Below, one piece after another: positions 9,227 to 17,238 of a stretch of DNA of 64,000 nt. Source of the DNA: Synechococcus sp. PCC 7335 (lineage in GTDB: Bacteria; Cyanobacteriota; Cyanobacteriia; Phormidesmidales; Phormidesmidaceae); the NCBI RefSeq assembly GCF_000155595.1, contig NZ_DS989904.1, positions 1,937,175 through 2,001,174 of the forward strand, written 5' to 3'. Numbering within the stretch: the first letter of the stretch is position 1; each line of letters begins with the position of its first letter. The notes under the pieces are model-generated. The model saw only the letters and a program-made list of their open reading frames with translations, searched no databases and was not told where the DNA came from. The position numbers and the translations under genes were made by a program.

Positions 9227-9967
9227 CTACATAAGGCGAACGAGTATCCAGCTAATTAGCGGTCCTACTGCTAGCGCTGGTAGAAAAGAAGCCACATGAA
9301 TTTTTCTAAACTCCAGTAGGTTAAGCCCTAGCCCTAAGAGCATAATGCCGCCGATGCCAGTGAGTAAGAAGATACTAGGCGCTGTAGTCGGATCAGGAAT
9401 CAGCTGTCCTAGTGCGCTGGCAAGCAGAGAAAGGCTTCCCTGGTAAATAATGATTGGTAGTATCGAGAAGCCAACGCCGATGCCGTAAGTTCCTGTAAGG
9501 GCAATAGAGACAAGACCATCCATAGTGCTTTTGACCACTAGAATTGTGCTGTCTCCTAGCAGACCGTTATTTAGACTACCTAGAATGGTCATCGGCCCAA
9601 TGCAAAACAATAGGCTAGAGGCAACAAAGCCTTCGGTAAAGCGGCTACCTCCTTTGAATCGAGTTTTCAGCCAGTCTCCTAATCCTGTGAGCCGATTCTC
9701 TATTTGCCACCATTCGCCCAATAGTCCGCCGATAGCTAGTGATATCAGCGCCAGAATGACGCCTGCGATGCTGCTGACCTCGGCCTTAGACAGATCTTGA
9801 GCCATAGAGATACCAATAAAGATAGTGGTCAGACCCATTGCTTGAGTGATGACGACTCTCATCTTTGGTGATAGCTGGTTGCGTACTAGCAGACCGCTAC
9901 CGGTGCCTAGAAGGACTAGCGCTACGTTGATCCAGGTGCCACTTGTCTTGGCCCAAAAGGTTAGCAT
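9227..9967 (-). CDS. DUF554 family membrane protein
   Basis: Polytopic inner-membrane protein of the YqgA/YdfK (DUF554) family; no function is established. The 246 residues contain six to seven hydrophobic segments, and the family blocks are visible: GTWINVALVLLGTGSGLL near the N-terminus, SLAIGGLLGEWWQIE in the middle with a cytoplasmic loop (ENRLTGLGDWLKTRF), then LFCIGPMTILGSLNNGLLGD and KSTMDGLVSIALTGTYGIG. These Gly-rich helical motifs are the diagnostic part. It is divergent from the DUF362 gene and convergent with the tRNA. Transport has been suggested for the family by topology only. Confidence 0.9.
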   Translation of the reverse strand: MLTFWAKTSGTWINVALVLLGTGSGLLVRNQLSPKMRVVITQAMGLTTIFIGISMAQDLSKAEVSSIAGVILALISLAIGGLLGEWWQIENRLTGLGDWLKTRFKGGSRFTEGFVASSLLFCIGPMTILGSLNNGLLGDSTILVVKSTMDGLVSIALTGTYGIGVGFSILPIIIYQGSLSLLASALGQLIPDPTTAPSIFLLTGIGGIMLLGLGLNLLEFRKIHVASFLPALAVGPLISWILVRLM

Positions 9968-10032
9968 TAAGAGATATATGTGAGAATTACTGCAATTGAT
10001 TCAATGCGATCGCCCAGAAAAAAGGAAGCCTT

Positions 10033-10992
10033 ATGCCATCAGTGAGTCTTATTCGCGCCAAGGGTTACGAAGTCGAAGCCTTATCTGAGCGGCTAGAGGC
10101 GTTGCTTGCCCCGATGGGCGGCATGGCACGCTACGTGAAGCCAGGCGATCGCGTTTTGCTCAAGCCCAATATGCTCACAGGCTCACGTCCTACCAAAGAA
10201 TGCACAACCCGCCCTGAAATAGTGTACTGCGTAGCCAAGATGGTGCAGGCAGTCGGCGGCAACCCCTTCATCGGCGATAGCCCAGCGTTTGGCAGCGCTC
10301 GCGGCGTGGCCGAAGCCAACGGTCTGCTGGAATGGGCCAACAAAATCGACCTGCCCATCGTAGAGATGCACGGCAAGCGCTACGCTATCGAAAACCAGGA
10401 CTTCGACAACTTCTTGCTCTCCAAAGAGGCGATGGAAGCCGATGTGGTGATCAACTTACCTAAAGTTAAATCTCATGTCCAGCTCACCGTAACGCTAGGG
10501 GTGAAAAATTTATTTGGTTGCGTCCCCGGTAAAATGAAAGCCTGGTGGCATATGGAAGCTGGGAAAGACCGCCAGCGATTTGGTACGATGCTGGTCGAAA
10601 CAGCTCGAGCCATCTCACCGCAACTAACTATCATCGACGGCATCGTCGGACATGAAGGTAATGGGCCAAGCGGGGGCGAACCTAGAGAACTAGGCGTCTT
10701 GGGTGCTTCTGATGATGTGTTTGCGTTGGACCGGGCTATGGTTGATGTCTTAGGGGTCGATCCAAGCCAGCTACCTACTATCGTAGAATCGACCCGGTTG
10801 GGCTTGTGTCCACGGCTCTCAGAAATAGACTTCCTTGCTAATCAACCCAGTGAGCTAAGCATTGATGATTGGAAGCTTCCAGACAAGATGATGCCAATCG
10901 ACTTTGGTGCGCCTAGAGTCTTACGCTCTACTTTCAAGCATCTCTATATCCGATTTATCAGAGAACCATTCTCGGCATACGCTACTCGATAG
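10033..10992 (+). CDS. DUF362 domain protein
   Basis: 319-residue DUF362 protein, a family often associated with iron-sulfur proteins but without an assigned reaction. Blocks seen: VLLKPNMLTGSRPTKECTT, GDSPAFGSARGVAEANGL, VVINLPKVKSHVQLTVTLGV, GVKNLFGCVPGKMKAWWHME and IIDGIVGHEGNGPSGG. The additional ferredoxin domain present in many DUF362 proteins is absent. No signal peptide. The start ATG is preceded by AAAAGGAAG at good spacing. It is divergent from the DUF554 gene; the 65-base spacer holds a HIP1-like GCGATCGC at 10007. Confidence 0.88.
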   Translation: MPSVSLIRAKGYEVEALSERLEALLAPMGGMARYVKPGDRVLLKPNMLTGSRPTKECTTRPEIVYCVAKMVQAVGGNPFIGDSPAFGSARGVAEANGLLEWANKIDLPIVEMHGKRYAIENQDFDNFLLSKEAMEADVVINLPKVKSHVQLTVTLGVKNLFGCVPGKMKAWWHMEAGKDRQRFGTMLVETARAISPQLTIIDGIVGHEGNGPSGGEPRELGVLGASDDVFALDRAMVDVLGVDPSQLPTIVESTRLGLCPRLSEIDFLANQPSELSIDDWKLPDKMMPIDFGAPRVLRSTFKHLYIRFIREPFSAYATR

Positions 10993-11010
10993 GCAGCGAA
11001 GCGACCGGGA

Positions 11011-11047
11011 AAAATAAAGGCCGCAGGAAGAGCTTTCTCCCTGCGGC
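11011..11047 (-). terminator. Terminator after the LEA-like gene
   Basis: Arms GCCGCAGG and CCTGCGGC (11020-11027, 11040-11047) with a 12-nt loop. On the minus strand the hairpin is followed by a T-rich run (CTTTATTTTT), so it terminates the gene ending at 11101; it may also slow transcripts from the DUF362 gene. Confidence 0.8.
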
Positions 11048-11100
11048 TAATCTAATCAAACCTGATGCTGAACTAGATGTTGAGCTAGTCTGGCGCTAAG

Positions 11101-11733
11101 TTAGCTTTTGAGTCTAGGATTGACCTCTTTTGCCATGCCTTTAAAGGGTGAGAGGCTAGGACCGGGACGACGACGTCTAGCGCGGCTTGGGGTCATTAGA
11201 TAGTCGGTAGAGAAGTTTGTAACCGCTTCTAGAATGTTGCCGTCATTATCCGTTTGTTTCTTAGGCATGGTCGATGCGATCGCATTGACAATCAAATCTT
11301 CCGCTGATGGCGCTGACTGAACAGTTGCTTTGGCAGTCTCAGCCGTATCTTTGGCTGCGGCTTTACCTTGATCCGCTGTCTTGTTCGCTGTCTGCTTCAC
11401 CTTAGCTACAGCCTTCTTACCTTGGTCTGTCGCCTTATCGGCTACTTCAGCCGTTTCTTTAGCGACGGTATTAGCTGTAGACTTCGCCTGATCTACCGCT
11501 TCGTCTGCTGTATCAGAAACTGTATCAGACACTAGCTCCTGCGCTTTTTCTGCAACTTCTACAGTGGCATCTTTTGCTGTCTCCAAAGCAGATTTAGCCG
11601 TCTTGGTTGCTGCGGCCGCAGACTGCTTGAGACCTTTTGCCGTTTCTTCAGCCGCGTCGTCGAGCTCTAAAAAATACTTTTCTTTCCCAACTCCTAGAGT
11701 TTTACCAATCGTCTCAAATATCCCACCAATCAT
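11101..11733 (-). CDS. LEA-like Ala/Lys/Glu-rich helical protein
   Basis: 210 residues. Residues 25-140 are an uninterrupted amphipathic-helix region rich in Ala, Lys, Thr, Glu and Asp with recurring ETAK/DTAE/ADQGK/KTAD motifs and a near-11-residue periodicity, like group-3 late-embryogenesis-abundant and apolipoprotein-like proteins. No cysteine or tryptophan. The C-terminal 50 residues are different: an Ile/Val helix, then FSTDYLMTPSRARRRRPGP and a basic end. The N-terminus (MIGGIFETIGKTLGVGKEKY) could bind a membrane. A desiccation or membrane-protecting role is plausible but inferred from composition only. Monocistronic with its own terminator. Confidence 0.8.
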   Translation of the reverse strand: MIGGIFETIGKTLGVGKEKYFLELDDAAEETAKGLKQSAAAATKTAKSALETAKDATVEVAEKAQELVSDTVSDTADEAVDQAKSTANTVAKETAEVADKATDQGKKAVAKVKQTANKTADQGKAAAKDTAETAKATVQSAPSAEDLIVNAIASTMPKKQTDNDGNILEAVTNFSTDYLMTPSRARRRRPGPSLSPFKGMAKEVNPRLKS

Positions 11734-12096
11734 GGCAACTCCACCAGTTACGTCTTACAAATTCCTAAGCCAAGCCACAAAACAAATGCTCGCTCCAAGG
11801 CTTTCTTTGATTATCGATTTCGATTGTTGAGTAACGCAAGACAGCGTTACGTCTATTTACAAAACTTCTTAGAAGATCTCAGAATTGATTCTGATATTCT
11901 TCAATATCATTCGACTTCTTTGATCCGATAGCGCCGCTGTAGGTACTTCCAAAGCTACATCTATAGACTACTATGGCGTTCGCTACCTAGCGCTACACAC
12001 GCGCAATAGCTGGAACGGTTGGTGCATATAGACCTAAGTGTTTAGCAATCGTCAAATGCACCGGGCGATCGCTATGAAGATAATCTGCTTGAAGAC
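11734..12096. other. Spacer with a 7-bp inverted repeat
   Basis: No gene found. It contains a perfect dyad GTAACGC-N6-GCGTTAC at 11831-11850, about 100 bases upstream of the LEA-like start on its promoter side. It is not followed by a T tract, so it is a candidate operator or 5'-leader hairpin rather than a terminator. The rest shows no recognisable structure. Confidence 0.4.
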
Positions 12097-12132
12097 AAAA
12101 AAAGGATGCCTAAAAATATCTTCTAGGCATCC
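12097..12132 (-). terminator. Terminator of clpC
   Basis: Nine-bp arms GGATGCCTA and TAGGCATCC, followed on the minus strand by seven Ts. It sits 53 bases after the clpC stop codon. Confidence 0.92.
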
Positions 12133-12184
12133 CCTTTAGCTATTAGCGAAGCTAGCTACCAAACAATTGGCTCAAACAATTCGC

Positions 12185-14665
12185 TTAGTCAGCTGCAGAA
12201 ATCAGCTCGCGAGTCTCTGTTTTAGAAGAATTGACTACGATCTTACCGTCTTCTCCGACATCAACCACAGCAGTATCACCATCTTGAATGCGTCCAGACA
12301 AAATCTCTTCTGCCAAACTATCTTCTAGTAATCTCATAATGGCTCGACGCAGCGGCCTAGCTCCGTAGCTGGGGTTGTAGCCCTCCTCTACCAGCCTGTC
12401 TTTGAACTTGTCGGTCACCTCTAAAGTGATGCCCTGTTCTTCTAGACGACTGAAGACCTCTTTGAGCAAGATAACCGAGATCTCTTTGACCTCGTCTTTA
12501 GTCAGCTGACGGAAGACAATGATCTCATCTAGACGGTTCAAGAATTCAGGACGGAAGTACTGCTTTAGTTCCTCGTTGACTAGAGAGCGAATCCGATTGT
12601 ACTGAGATTCGGCCTGGTCAGCTTCCAGCTCAAAACCGAGACCACCCCCCCCTTTCTCGATTACTTTAGAACCGATATTACTGGTCAAGATCAGTAACGT
12701 ATTCTTGAAGTCTACTGTGCGACCTTTAGCATCAGTCAGTCGACCGTCTTCTAAGATCTGCAGCAGCATGTTGAAGACATCTGGGTGCGCTTTCTCGATC
12801 TCATCAAAGAGCACAACAGTATAAGGACGACGACGAACGGCTTCGGTAAGCTGACCCCCTTCGTTATAGCCGACATAGCCCGGCGGCGAACCAATTAGCT
12901 TAGAAACGGTGTGACGTTCCATAAACTCAGACATATCAAGACGAATCATTGCCTCTTCTGCACCGAAGAAGTAAGTCGCCAGTGATTTTGCTAATTCAGT
13001 TTTACCCACTCCAGTCGGCCCGGAGAAGACAAAGCTCGCAATCGGACGGTTTGGACTCTTTAGACCGACGCGGGCCCGGCGAATAGCCCTAGAGATAGCT
13101 CTAACCGCTTCGTCTTGACCAATCAAGCGCTGGTGTAGAACATCCTCCATATGCAGCAGCTTTTCAGATTCGCTTTCGGTTAGCTTATTGACTGGAACGC
13201 CAGTCCAGGAAGCCACAATATGAGCGATATCCTCTTCAGTGACTTTTGGAGAGTCTGCTTTGGCATCTTCGGCGTCTTCAGCCTTTTTGGTTTGGGCAAT
13301 AGTGCGAATTTCGGTTTTAATTTCCATTTCGCGATCGCGCAATTCGCCAGCTTTATCAAAGTCTTGAGAACGAACCGCGTTGTCCTTGTCCTTAAGCACC
13401 TGACGTAGCTCTTTGTCTAGTTCTTTCGCTGCTGGTGGCAGTTGCGAATTTAATAGGCGAACGCGAGAGCCCGCCTCGTCGATCAAGTCGATGGCCTTAT
13501 CTGGCAAATAACGATCAGAAATGTAGCGATCAGATAGCTTAGCAGCAGCGTCTAGCGCATCGTCTAGAATCTTTAGCTTGTGGTGCTGCTCATAGCGATC
13601 ACGTAATCCATGCAAGATCTCAATGGTCTCATCTACGCTAGGTTCACCGACCATCACTGGCTGGAAGCGACGCTCTAACGCGGCATCTCGCTCAATATGC
13701 TTACGGTATTCATCGAGCGTAGTAGCGCCAATACACTGCAGCTCGCCTCTAGCTAGCGCTGGCTTAAGGATGTTGGCCGCATCAATAGCGCCTTCTGCCG
13801 CACCGGCACCAATTAGGGTATGAACTTCATCGATCACTAGAATCACATTCGCAGCGGCGCGAATCTCTTCCATAATCTTCTTAAGTCTTTCTTCAAATTC
13901 ACCTCGATACTTCGTTCCGGCTACGAGCAAACCGATATCGAGCGTAACGACGCGCTTGTCTTCTAGGATGTCTGGAATGTCATTATTGCCAATGCGCTGG
14001 GCAAGACCCTCTGCGATCGCAGTTTTTCCTACACCTGGCTCACCAATTAACACAGGATTATTCTTAGTTCTACGTCCCAAAATTTGGATAACGCGTTCAA
14101 TCTCTTTCTGACGTCCTACAACTGGATCGAGCTTGCCGTCAGCCGCCATCTGAGTCAAATTAGCGCCGAACTCGTCTAGTGTCGGTGTCTTGGTTCTGCC
14201 TTGACTGCTAGTGCTACCAGAGACTTCAGCGGTTTCACCTAACATTCGAATGACTTGAGTGCGAACCTTAGAAAGATCAACACCAAGGTTTTCCAAAACG
14301 CGAGCAGCAACGCCTTCCCCTTCACGAATAAGGCCAAGCAACAAGTGCTCTGTTCCTATGTAGTTGTGGCCCAGCTGTCTAGCCTCCTCAAGCGATAGCT
14401 CGAGAACACGCTTAGCTCTAGGCGTAAACGGAATCTCAACAGCGACAAATCCAGAGCCGCGGCCAATAATCTTTTCAACTTCAATGCGAGCGTCTTTGAG
14501 ATTAACCCCCATGGATTTAAGAACTTTTGCAGCCACACCGGTACCTTCTCCGATGAGTCCCAAAAGTATTTGCTCAGTACCCACGAAATTGTGACCGAGG
14601 CGACGGGCCTCTTCTTGAGCGAGCATGATGACCTTTATGGCCTTTTCTGTAAAGCGTTCAAACAT
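12185..14665 (-). CDS. clpC: Clp protease ATP-binding subunit ClpC
   Basis: HSP100 unfoldase that feeds substrates to ClpP; essential in cyanobacteria studied. Domains in order: double Clp-N repeat (1-145), first AAA+ module with Walker [14 protein letters not shown] near 208 and Walker [15 protein letters not shown]-type coiled middle region near 420-470 ([13 protein letters not shown]), second AAA+ module with [13 protein letters not shown] near 550 and [13 protein letters not shown]. The LGF tripeptide (GGLGFELE) is the ClpP-docking loop. The length of 826 and UVR domain separate it from ClpB. Transcribed alone, with an extended -10 just upstream. Confidence 0.97.
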   Translation of the reverse strand: MFERFTEKAIKVIMLAQEEARRLGHNFVGTEQILLGLIGEGTGVAAKVLKSMGVNLKDARIEVEKIIGRGSGFVAVEIPFTPRAKRVLELSLEEARQLGHNYIGTEHLLLGLIREGEGVAARVLENLGVDLSKVRTQVIRMLGETAEVSGSTSSQGRTKTPTLDEFGANLTQMAADGKLDPVVGRQKEIERVIQILGRRTKNNPVLIGEPGVGKTAIAEGLAQRIGNNDIPDILEDKRVVTLDIGLLVAGTKYRGEFEERLKKIMEEIRAAANVILVIDEVHTLIGAGAAEGAIDAANILKPALARGELQCIGATTLDEYRKHIERDAALERRFQPVMVGEPSVDETIEILHGLRDRYEQHHKLKILDDALDAAAKLSDRYISDRYLPDKAIDLIDEAGSRVRLLNSQLPPAAKELDKELRQVLKDKDNAVRSQDFDKAGELRDREMEIKTEIRTIAQTKKAEDAEDAKADSPKVTEEDIAHIVASWTGVPVNKLTESESEKLLHMEDVLHQRLIGQDEAVRAISRAIRRARVGLKSPNRPIASFVFSGPTGVGKTELAKSLATYFFGAEEAMIRLDMSEFMERHTVSKLIGSPPGYVGYNEGGQLTEAVRRRPYTVVLFDEIEKAHPDVFNMLLQILEDGRLTDAKGRTVDFKNTLLILTSNIGSKVIEKGGGGLGFELEADQAESQYNRIRSLVNEELKQYFRPEFLNRLDEIIVFRQLTKDEVKEISVILLKEVFSRLEEQGITLEVTDKFKDRLVEEGYNPSYGARPLRRAIMRLLEDSLAEEILSGRIQDGDTAVVDVGEDGKIVVNSSKTETRELISAAD

Positions 14666-14703
14666 GGCGGTTTTCCATCACCTGCTACGGGCTGGTTATG
14701 GAG

Positions 14704-14714
14704 ATTCTAGCACA
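14704..14714 (-). promoter_or_regulatory. Extended -10 promoter element for clpC
   Basis: Minus strand reads TGTGCTAGAAT, a TGn-extended -10. This places transcription start around 14697, giving a leader of about 30 bases before the clpC ATG. No convincing -35 hexamer is seen. Confidence 0.5.
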
Positions 14715-15026
14715 GCAAAAAATCGTAGAGAGTGGGCGGTGTTCACTACTTCGGTACAAAATTTCTCTCTTTTCGTAAAAGAAAATAGGGGTTTTCAAAA
14801 CTTAACAATAGAAGTGTCTTTTGTCTGAACATAAAGATGCAAATGCAGCAGAAAATATTTGACATTTCTGCTAGCTGGTTCAATGAAGATTGCTGAGTCT
14901 ATCTAGCAAGTTCTACGTGTTAATAGGTGCTAATACCTATCTATAGCTTCGGTCACTTAGCTTTGGACATTCTCAATAGGTGAAACCGTTGATGCATGGT
15001 GATACAGATACATACAGCGCTAGATA
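14715..15026. other. Spacer between clpC and the insertion sequence
   Basis: No gene recognised. There is an AT-rich stretch (14760-14820) and a short dyad ATAGGT-N6-ACCTAT near 14925. The insertion sequence starts at 15027 after a TA. Confidence 0.4.
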
Positions 15027-15034
15027 TAGCCATC

Positions 15035-15616
15035 CTAGATGATTTGTGAAAACGAGCCGTACATGTGCATCTTGGGAAAGTCGAAGACTTCCAGCGACAA
15101 GAATTGCTCGAACAAGAACTTGACGCCTTTGAATGATGGCTTCAGTCCTGCCAATCGTCGCACACTGTTCTTTGCCTGTAGCCAAACATCTTCAATCGGA
15201 TTCTGAGTCGGGTCGTTGGGCGCAAACTGAATGCAGTGAATCGGCCACTGCGACGCTGGTAGGCCGTCGTTGGTCCGTGCTAGGAAGTCTCGAATCTCAT
15301 GAGCTCTATGGTAGCTCGCCCCATCCCATAGCAACAGTAGTCTTTGCTGTGGGAACTGCACTTGTAAGTACCGCAAGTAGGCGATGGTGTTAGCCGTGTT
15401 GCCAGCGCCGTAAGCCCCAAACAACACGCGCTTGCTCAGCAAGTCGAGCGCACCGTAGTAAGTTTGCCGGTCGCGTTCGTTCACAATCGGCACCTCGACG
15501 CGCTGACCTCTAGTACCCCAAACGTAGCCTTCCAGGTCAGCACTCATCAGGTGACATTCATCCATGAACAGCACTCTGAGCTGCCCACGCCCTATCTCGT
15601 CTCGGTAGTGCGCCAA
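15035..15616 (-). CDS. IS630 transposase, DDE catalytic part (orfB)
   Basis: C-terminal half of the transposase. The catalytic triad is visible: first Asp in LRVLFMDECHLM, second Asp in LLLWDGASYHRA, and Glu in PNDPTQNPIEDVWLQAK, the hallmark of the IS630/Tc1 superfamily. The open frame continues upstream without a proper start to the slippery site at 15634, which fits translation by -1 frameshift from orfA (fused product about 363 aa). The ATG at 15616 would give a fragment without the DNA-binding part. The stop codon TAG (15035-15037) lies inside the left end of the element. Confidence 0.9.
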   Translation of the reverse strand: MAHYRDEIGRGQLRVLFMDECHLMSADLEGYVWGTRGQRVEVPIVNERDRQTYYGALDLLSKRVLFGAYGAGNTANTIAYLRYLQVQFPQQRLLLLWDGASYHRAHEIRDFLARTNDGLPASQWPIHCIQFAPNDPTQNPIEDVWLQAKNSVRRLAGLKPSFKGVKFLFEQFLSLEVFDFPKMHMYGSFSQII

Positions 15617-16125
15617 GCAGCGCTCGATGTCGGCTTTTTTGCCGCCACCGCCTCAGCATCGCCCTTCGGGTTGACTTTGCTTGTCTTCTTCCAGGTGATA
15701 CCCGCTGACTCGAACAGGTCGTAGTAGCTCTGTTTCGAGGCATAGACCACATCGTAGTCTTCTGCCAGATGACTCTCTAGCTCGCCGAGCGTCCAGATAC
15801 GTTTGCTACCTAGCCAAGCCAGCACCGCTGCTTTCTCAGCACCACTTAGAAAGCTCTTCTTGCCCTTGTGCTGGGGAACAAACCCAGCTAGCCCGGACGC
15901 TTCGTACAACTGCTTCCATTCGCTGATAGCGCCGAGCGATACATTCAGAACATCGACGACGCCTTGATAGCCGTGCCCTTCGTACAACAGTTTGACCGCC
16001 AGCGCCTTCTTCACCTGACGCGCATCTCGTTCCTTACGGATGAACGCTTTGAGCTCGGCTATCTGCTCAACTTTATCAACAGCCGCAGTCTCTCGAACAA
16101 ACGCCTTATCCATCGCTGTAACCAC
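15592..16125 (-). CDS. IS630 transposase, DNA-binding part (orfA)
   Basis: 177-residue N-terminal half of the transposase. Residues 25-110 hold paired helix-turn-helix motifs (AVKLLYEGHGYQGVVDVLN, then SLGAISEWKQLYEASG), followed by a winged-helix-like region (LSGAEKAAVLAWLGSKR) and a linker. The start is GTG at 16125, or ATG four codons later. Without frameshifting it ends after AAWRTTETR; with -1 slippage at codon 164 it continues into orfB. Such unfused proteins may act as repressors, but that is inference. Confidence 0.88.
   Translation of the reverse strand: MVTAMDKAFVRETAAVDKVEQIAELKAFIRKERDARQVKKALAVKLLYEGHGYQGVVDVLNVSLGAISEWKQLYEASGLAGFVPQHKGKKSFLSGAEKAAVLAWLGSKRIWTLGELESHLAEDYDVVYASKQSYYDLFESAGITWKKTSKVNPKGDAEAVAAKKPTSSAAWRTTETR
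15634..15640 (-). promoter_or_regulatory. A6G slippery site for -1 frameshift
   Basis: On the minus strand the heptamer A-AAA-AAG sits in orfA phase as GCA AAA AAG. Slipping back one base joins orfA to orfB (next codons GCC GAC ATC), giving a continuous transposase. This is the canonical bacterial -1 slippery heptamer. Confidence 0.8.
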
Positions 16126-16254
16126 GCATTAGAGCATTGCTAACCCTATTCTATTTCTCCTTGTTCGGGTTAGTTCGACCGCTAGTGCAGCTTTTCGCTT
16201 TTTATACCGGATGGCTATAGAGCTAAGTAGATAACTGGTGTACGTAGCCTGAGC

Positions 16255-17037
16255 TTAGATGAGTTGAAAATCTTCTGTGTAGAAGCGATAGTTTTGCTTT
16301 CTTAGCTGTGCCGTTGCCTGCATTTGATAGCGGTTTATTTGTGCCAAGCAGTCTTTAGTTTGTAGTCCAGTTCGCCACAGAATCGAAGCGTCCTCTCCAT
16401 CAGCGTAATAGCGTTTGCGTATACCTGCTTCTTTGAAGTCAAACTTTTGATAGAGCGATAGAGCCCGTTTGTTTGTTGCTCGAACTTCTAGGGTTGCCCG
16501 GGTCAAGCCACGTTTATATGCTTTTTGTAATAGCTGGGCTAGCAACCATAGTCCTAGTTTCTGTCCTTGATATTTTGGGTCAATAGCCAGTGTTGTAATA
16601 TGTGCTTCTTCAAGAATTGCCCATAGGCAGCCTACTCCCAAAAGCTCTACTTGCTGCCCCTTTCTACTAGGATTGCTAGGAGTAATCTGGGTATTGATTA
16701 AGGTATTGCTCTGGGCACTAATTTGGGCATCGACGTTAGATTGGATACTCGTCTGAGGCGTGTGAGCATCGTCAGGCTCTGTTGTAGAAACTAGCTTTGG
16801 AGATGTTTGAGTCAGTCGAGAATTGATCGGCTCGACGCTGCTTGCTTTCACTAGCACCAGTAAATCGCTGTGCTCGCTATCTAGCTCGCGCTCGTATCCT
16901 GATCGGGTCCATAATCCTCCCAGACACCGCTGGTCAAGGGCAAGGACAGCTGAGATATCAGCTGCAACCATAGGTAGGCAGCTCAAGACAGGGTCTAATT
17001 TAGGCCTTGAGTTAAAAGAGATAGACGAAGCTTTCAT
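16255..17037 (-). CDS. rimI: Ribosomal protein S18-alanine N-acetyltransferase RimI
   Basis: GNAT acetyltransferase likely acting on ribosomal protein S18 or another N-terminus. GNAT motifs: VAADISAVLALDQRCLGG with WTRSGYEREL at the N-terminus, then ITTLAIDPKYQGQKLGLWLL (acetyl-CoA loop Q-x-x-G-x-G/A type) and EVRATNKRALSLYQKFDF, FKEAGIRKRYYADGEDA. The protein is 260 residues instead of about 150-180, because residues 66-129 are a Ser/Thr/Gln/Asn-rich insertion between two core strands, plus a C-terminal extension of about 35 residues. The insertion looks disordered. The IS right end lies 37 bases downstream of its stop. Confidence 0.87.
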   Translation of the reverse strand: MKASSISFNSRPKLDPVLSCLPMVAADISAVLALDQRCLGGLWTRSGYERELDSEHSDLLVLVKASSVEPINSRLTQTSPKLVSTTEPDDAHTPQTSIQSNVDAQISAQSNTLINTQITPSNPSRKGQQVELLGVGCLWAILEEAHITTLAIDPKYQGQKLGLWLLAQLLQKAYKRGLTRATLEVRATNKRALSLYQKFDFKEAGIRKRYYADGEDASILWRTGLQTKDCLAQINRYQMQATAQLRKQNYRFYTEDFQLI

Positions 17038-17238
17038 CCGCGATTACGATCATGTTCTACGCTAAAGCCCACAATTAAAAAATACAAGCTAAGAAATTAA
17101 GCTAAAAAATAAGCGTGCTTGAGCGGATCACGCTTGAGGAGTGAAGCAATCGCGATTGCGCTTCCCAAATCAATGTTTGTCTACCTAGCCGTCAACTGTA
17201 CACTGAATTAGATAGCCTCTACTTTCTCTTGCTCTCTC

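Larger units (their letters stand above)
15027..16217 (-). mobile_element. IS630-type insertion sequence, about 1.19 kb
   Basis: Ends are defined by inverted repeats: TAGCCATCC at 15027 and its complement GGATGGCTA ending at 16217, each flanked by the dinucleotide TA (15025-15026 and 16218-16219), the expected IS630/Tc1-mariner target duplication. Further weak matching continues inward (GAAAA on both sides). It encodes a helix-turn-helix ORF and a DDE ORF overlapping in the -1 frame with an A6G slippery site. Both reading frames are uninterrupted and the catalytic residues are present, so the copy looks potentially active. It lies between rimI and clpC and disrupts no visible gene. Confidence 0.9.
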
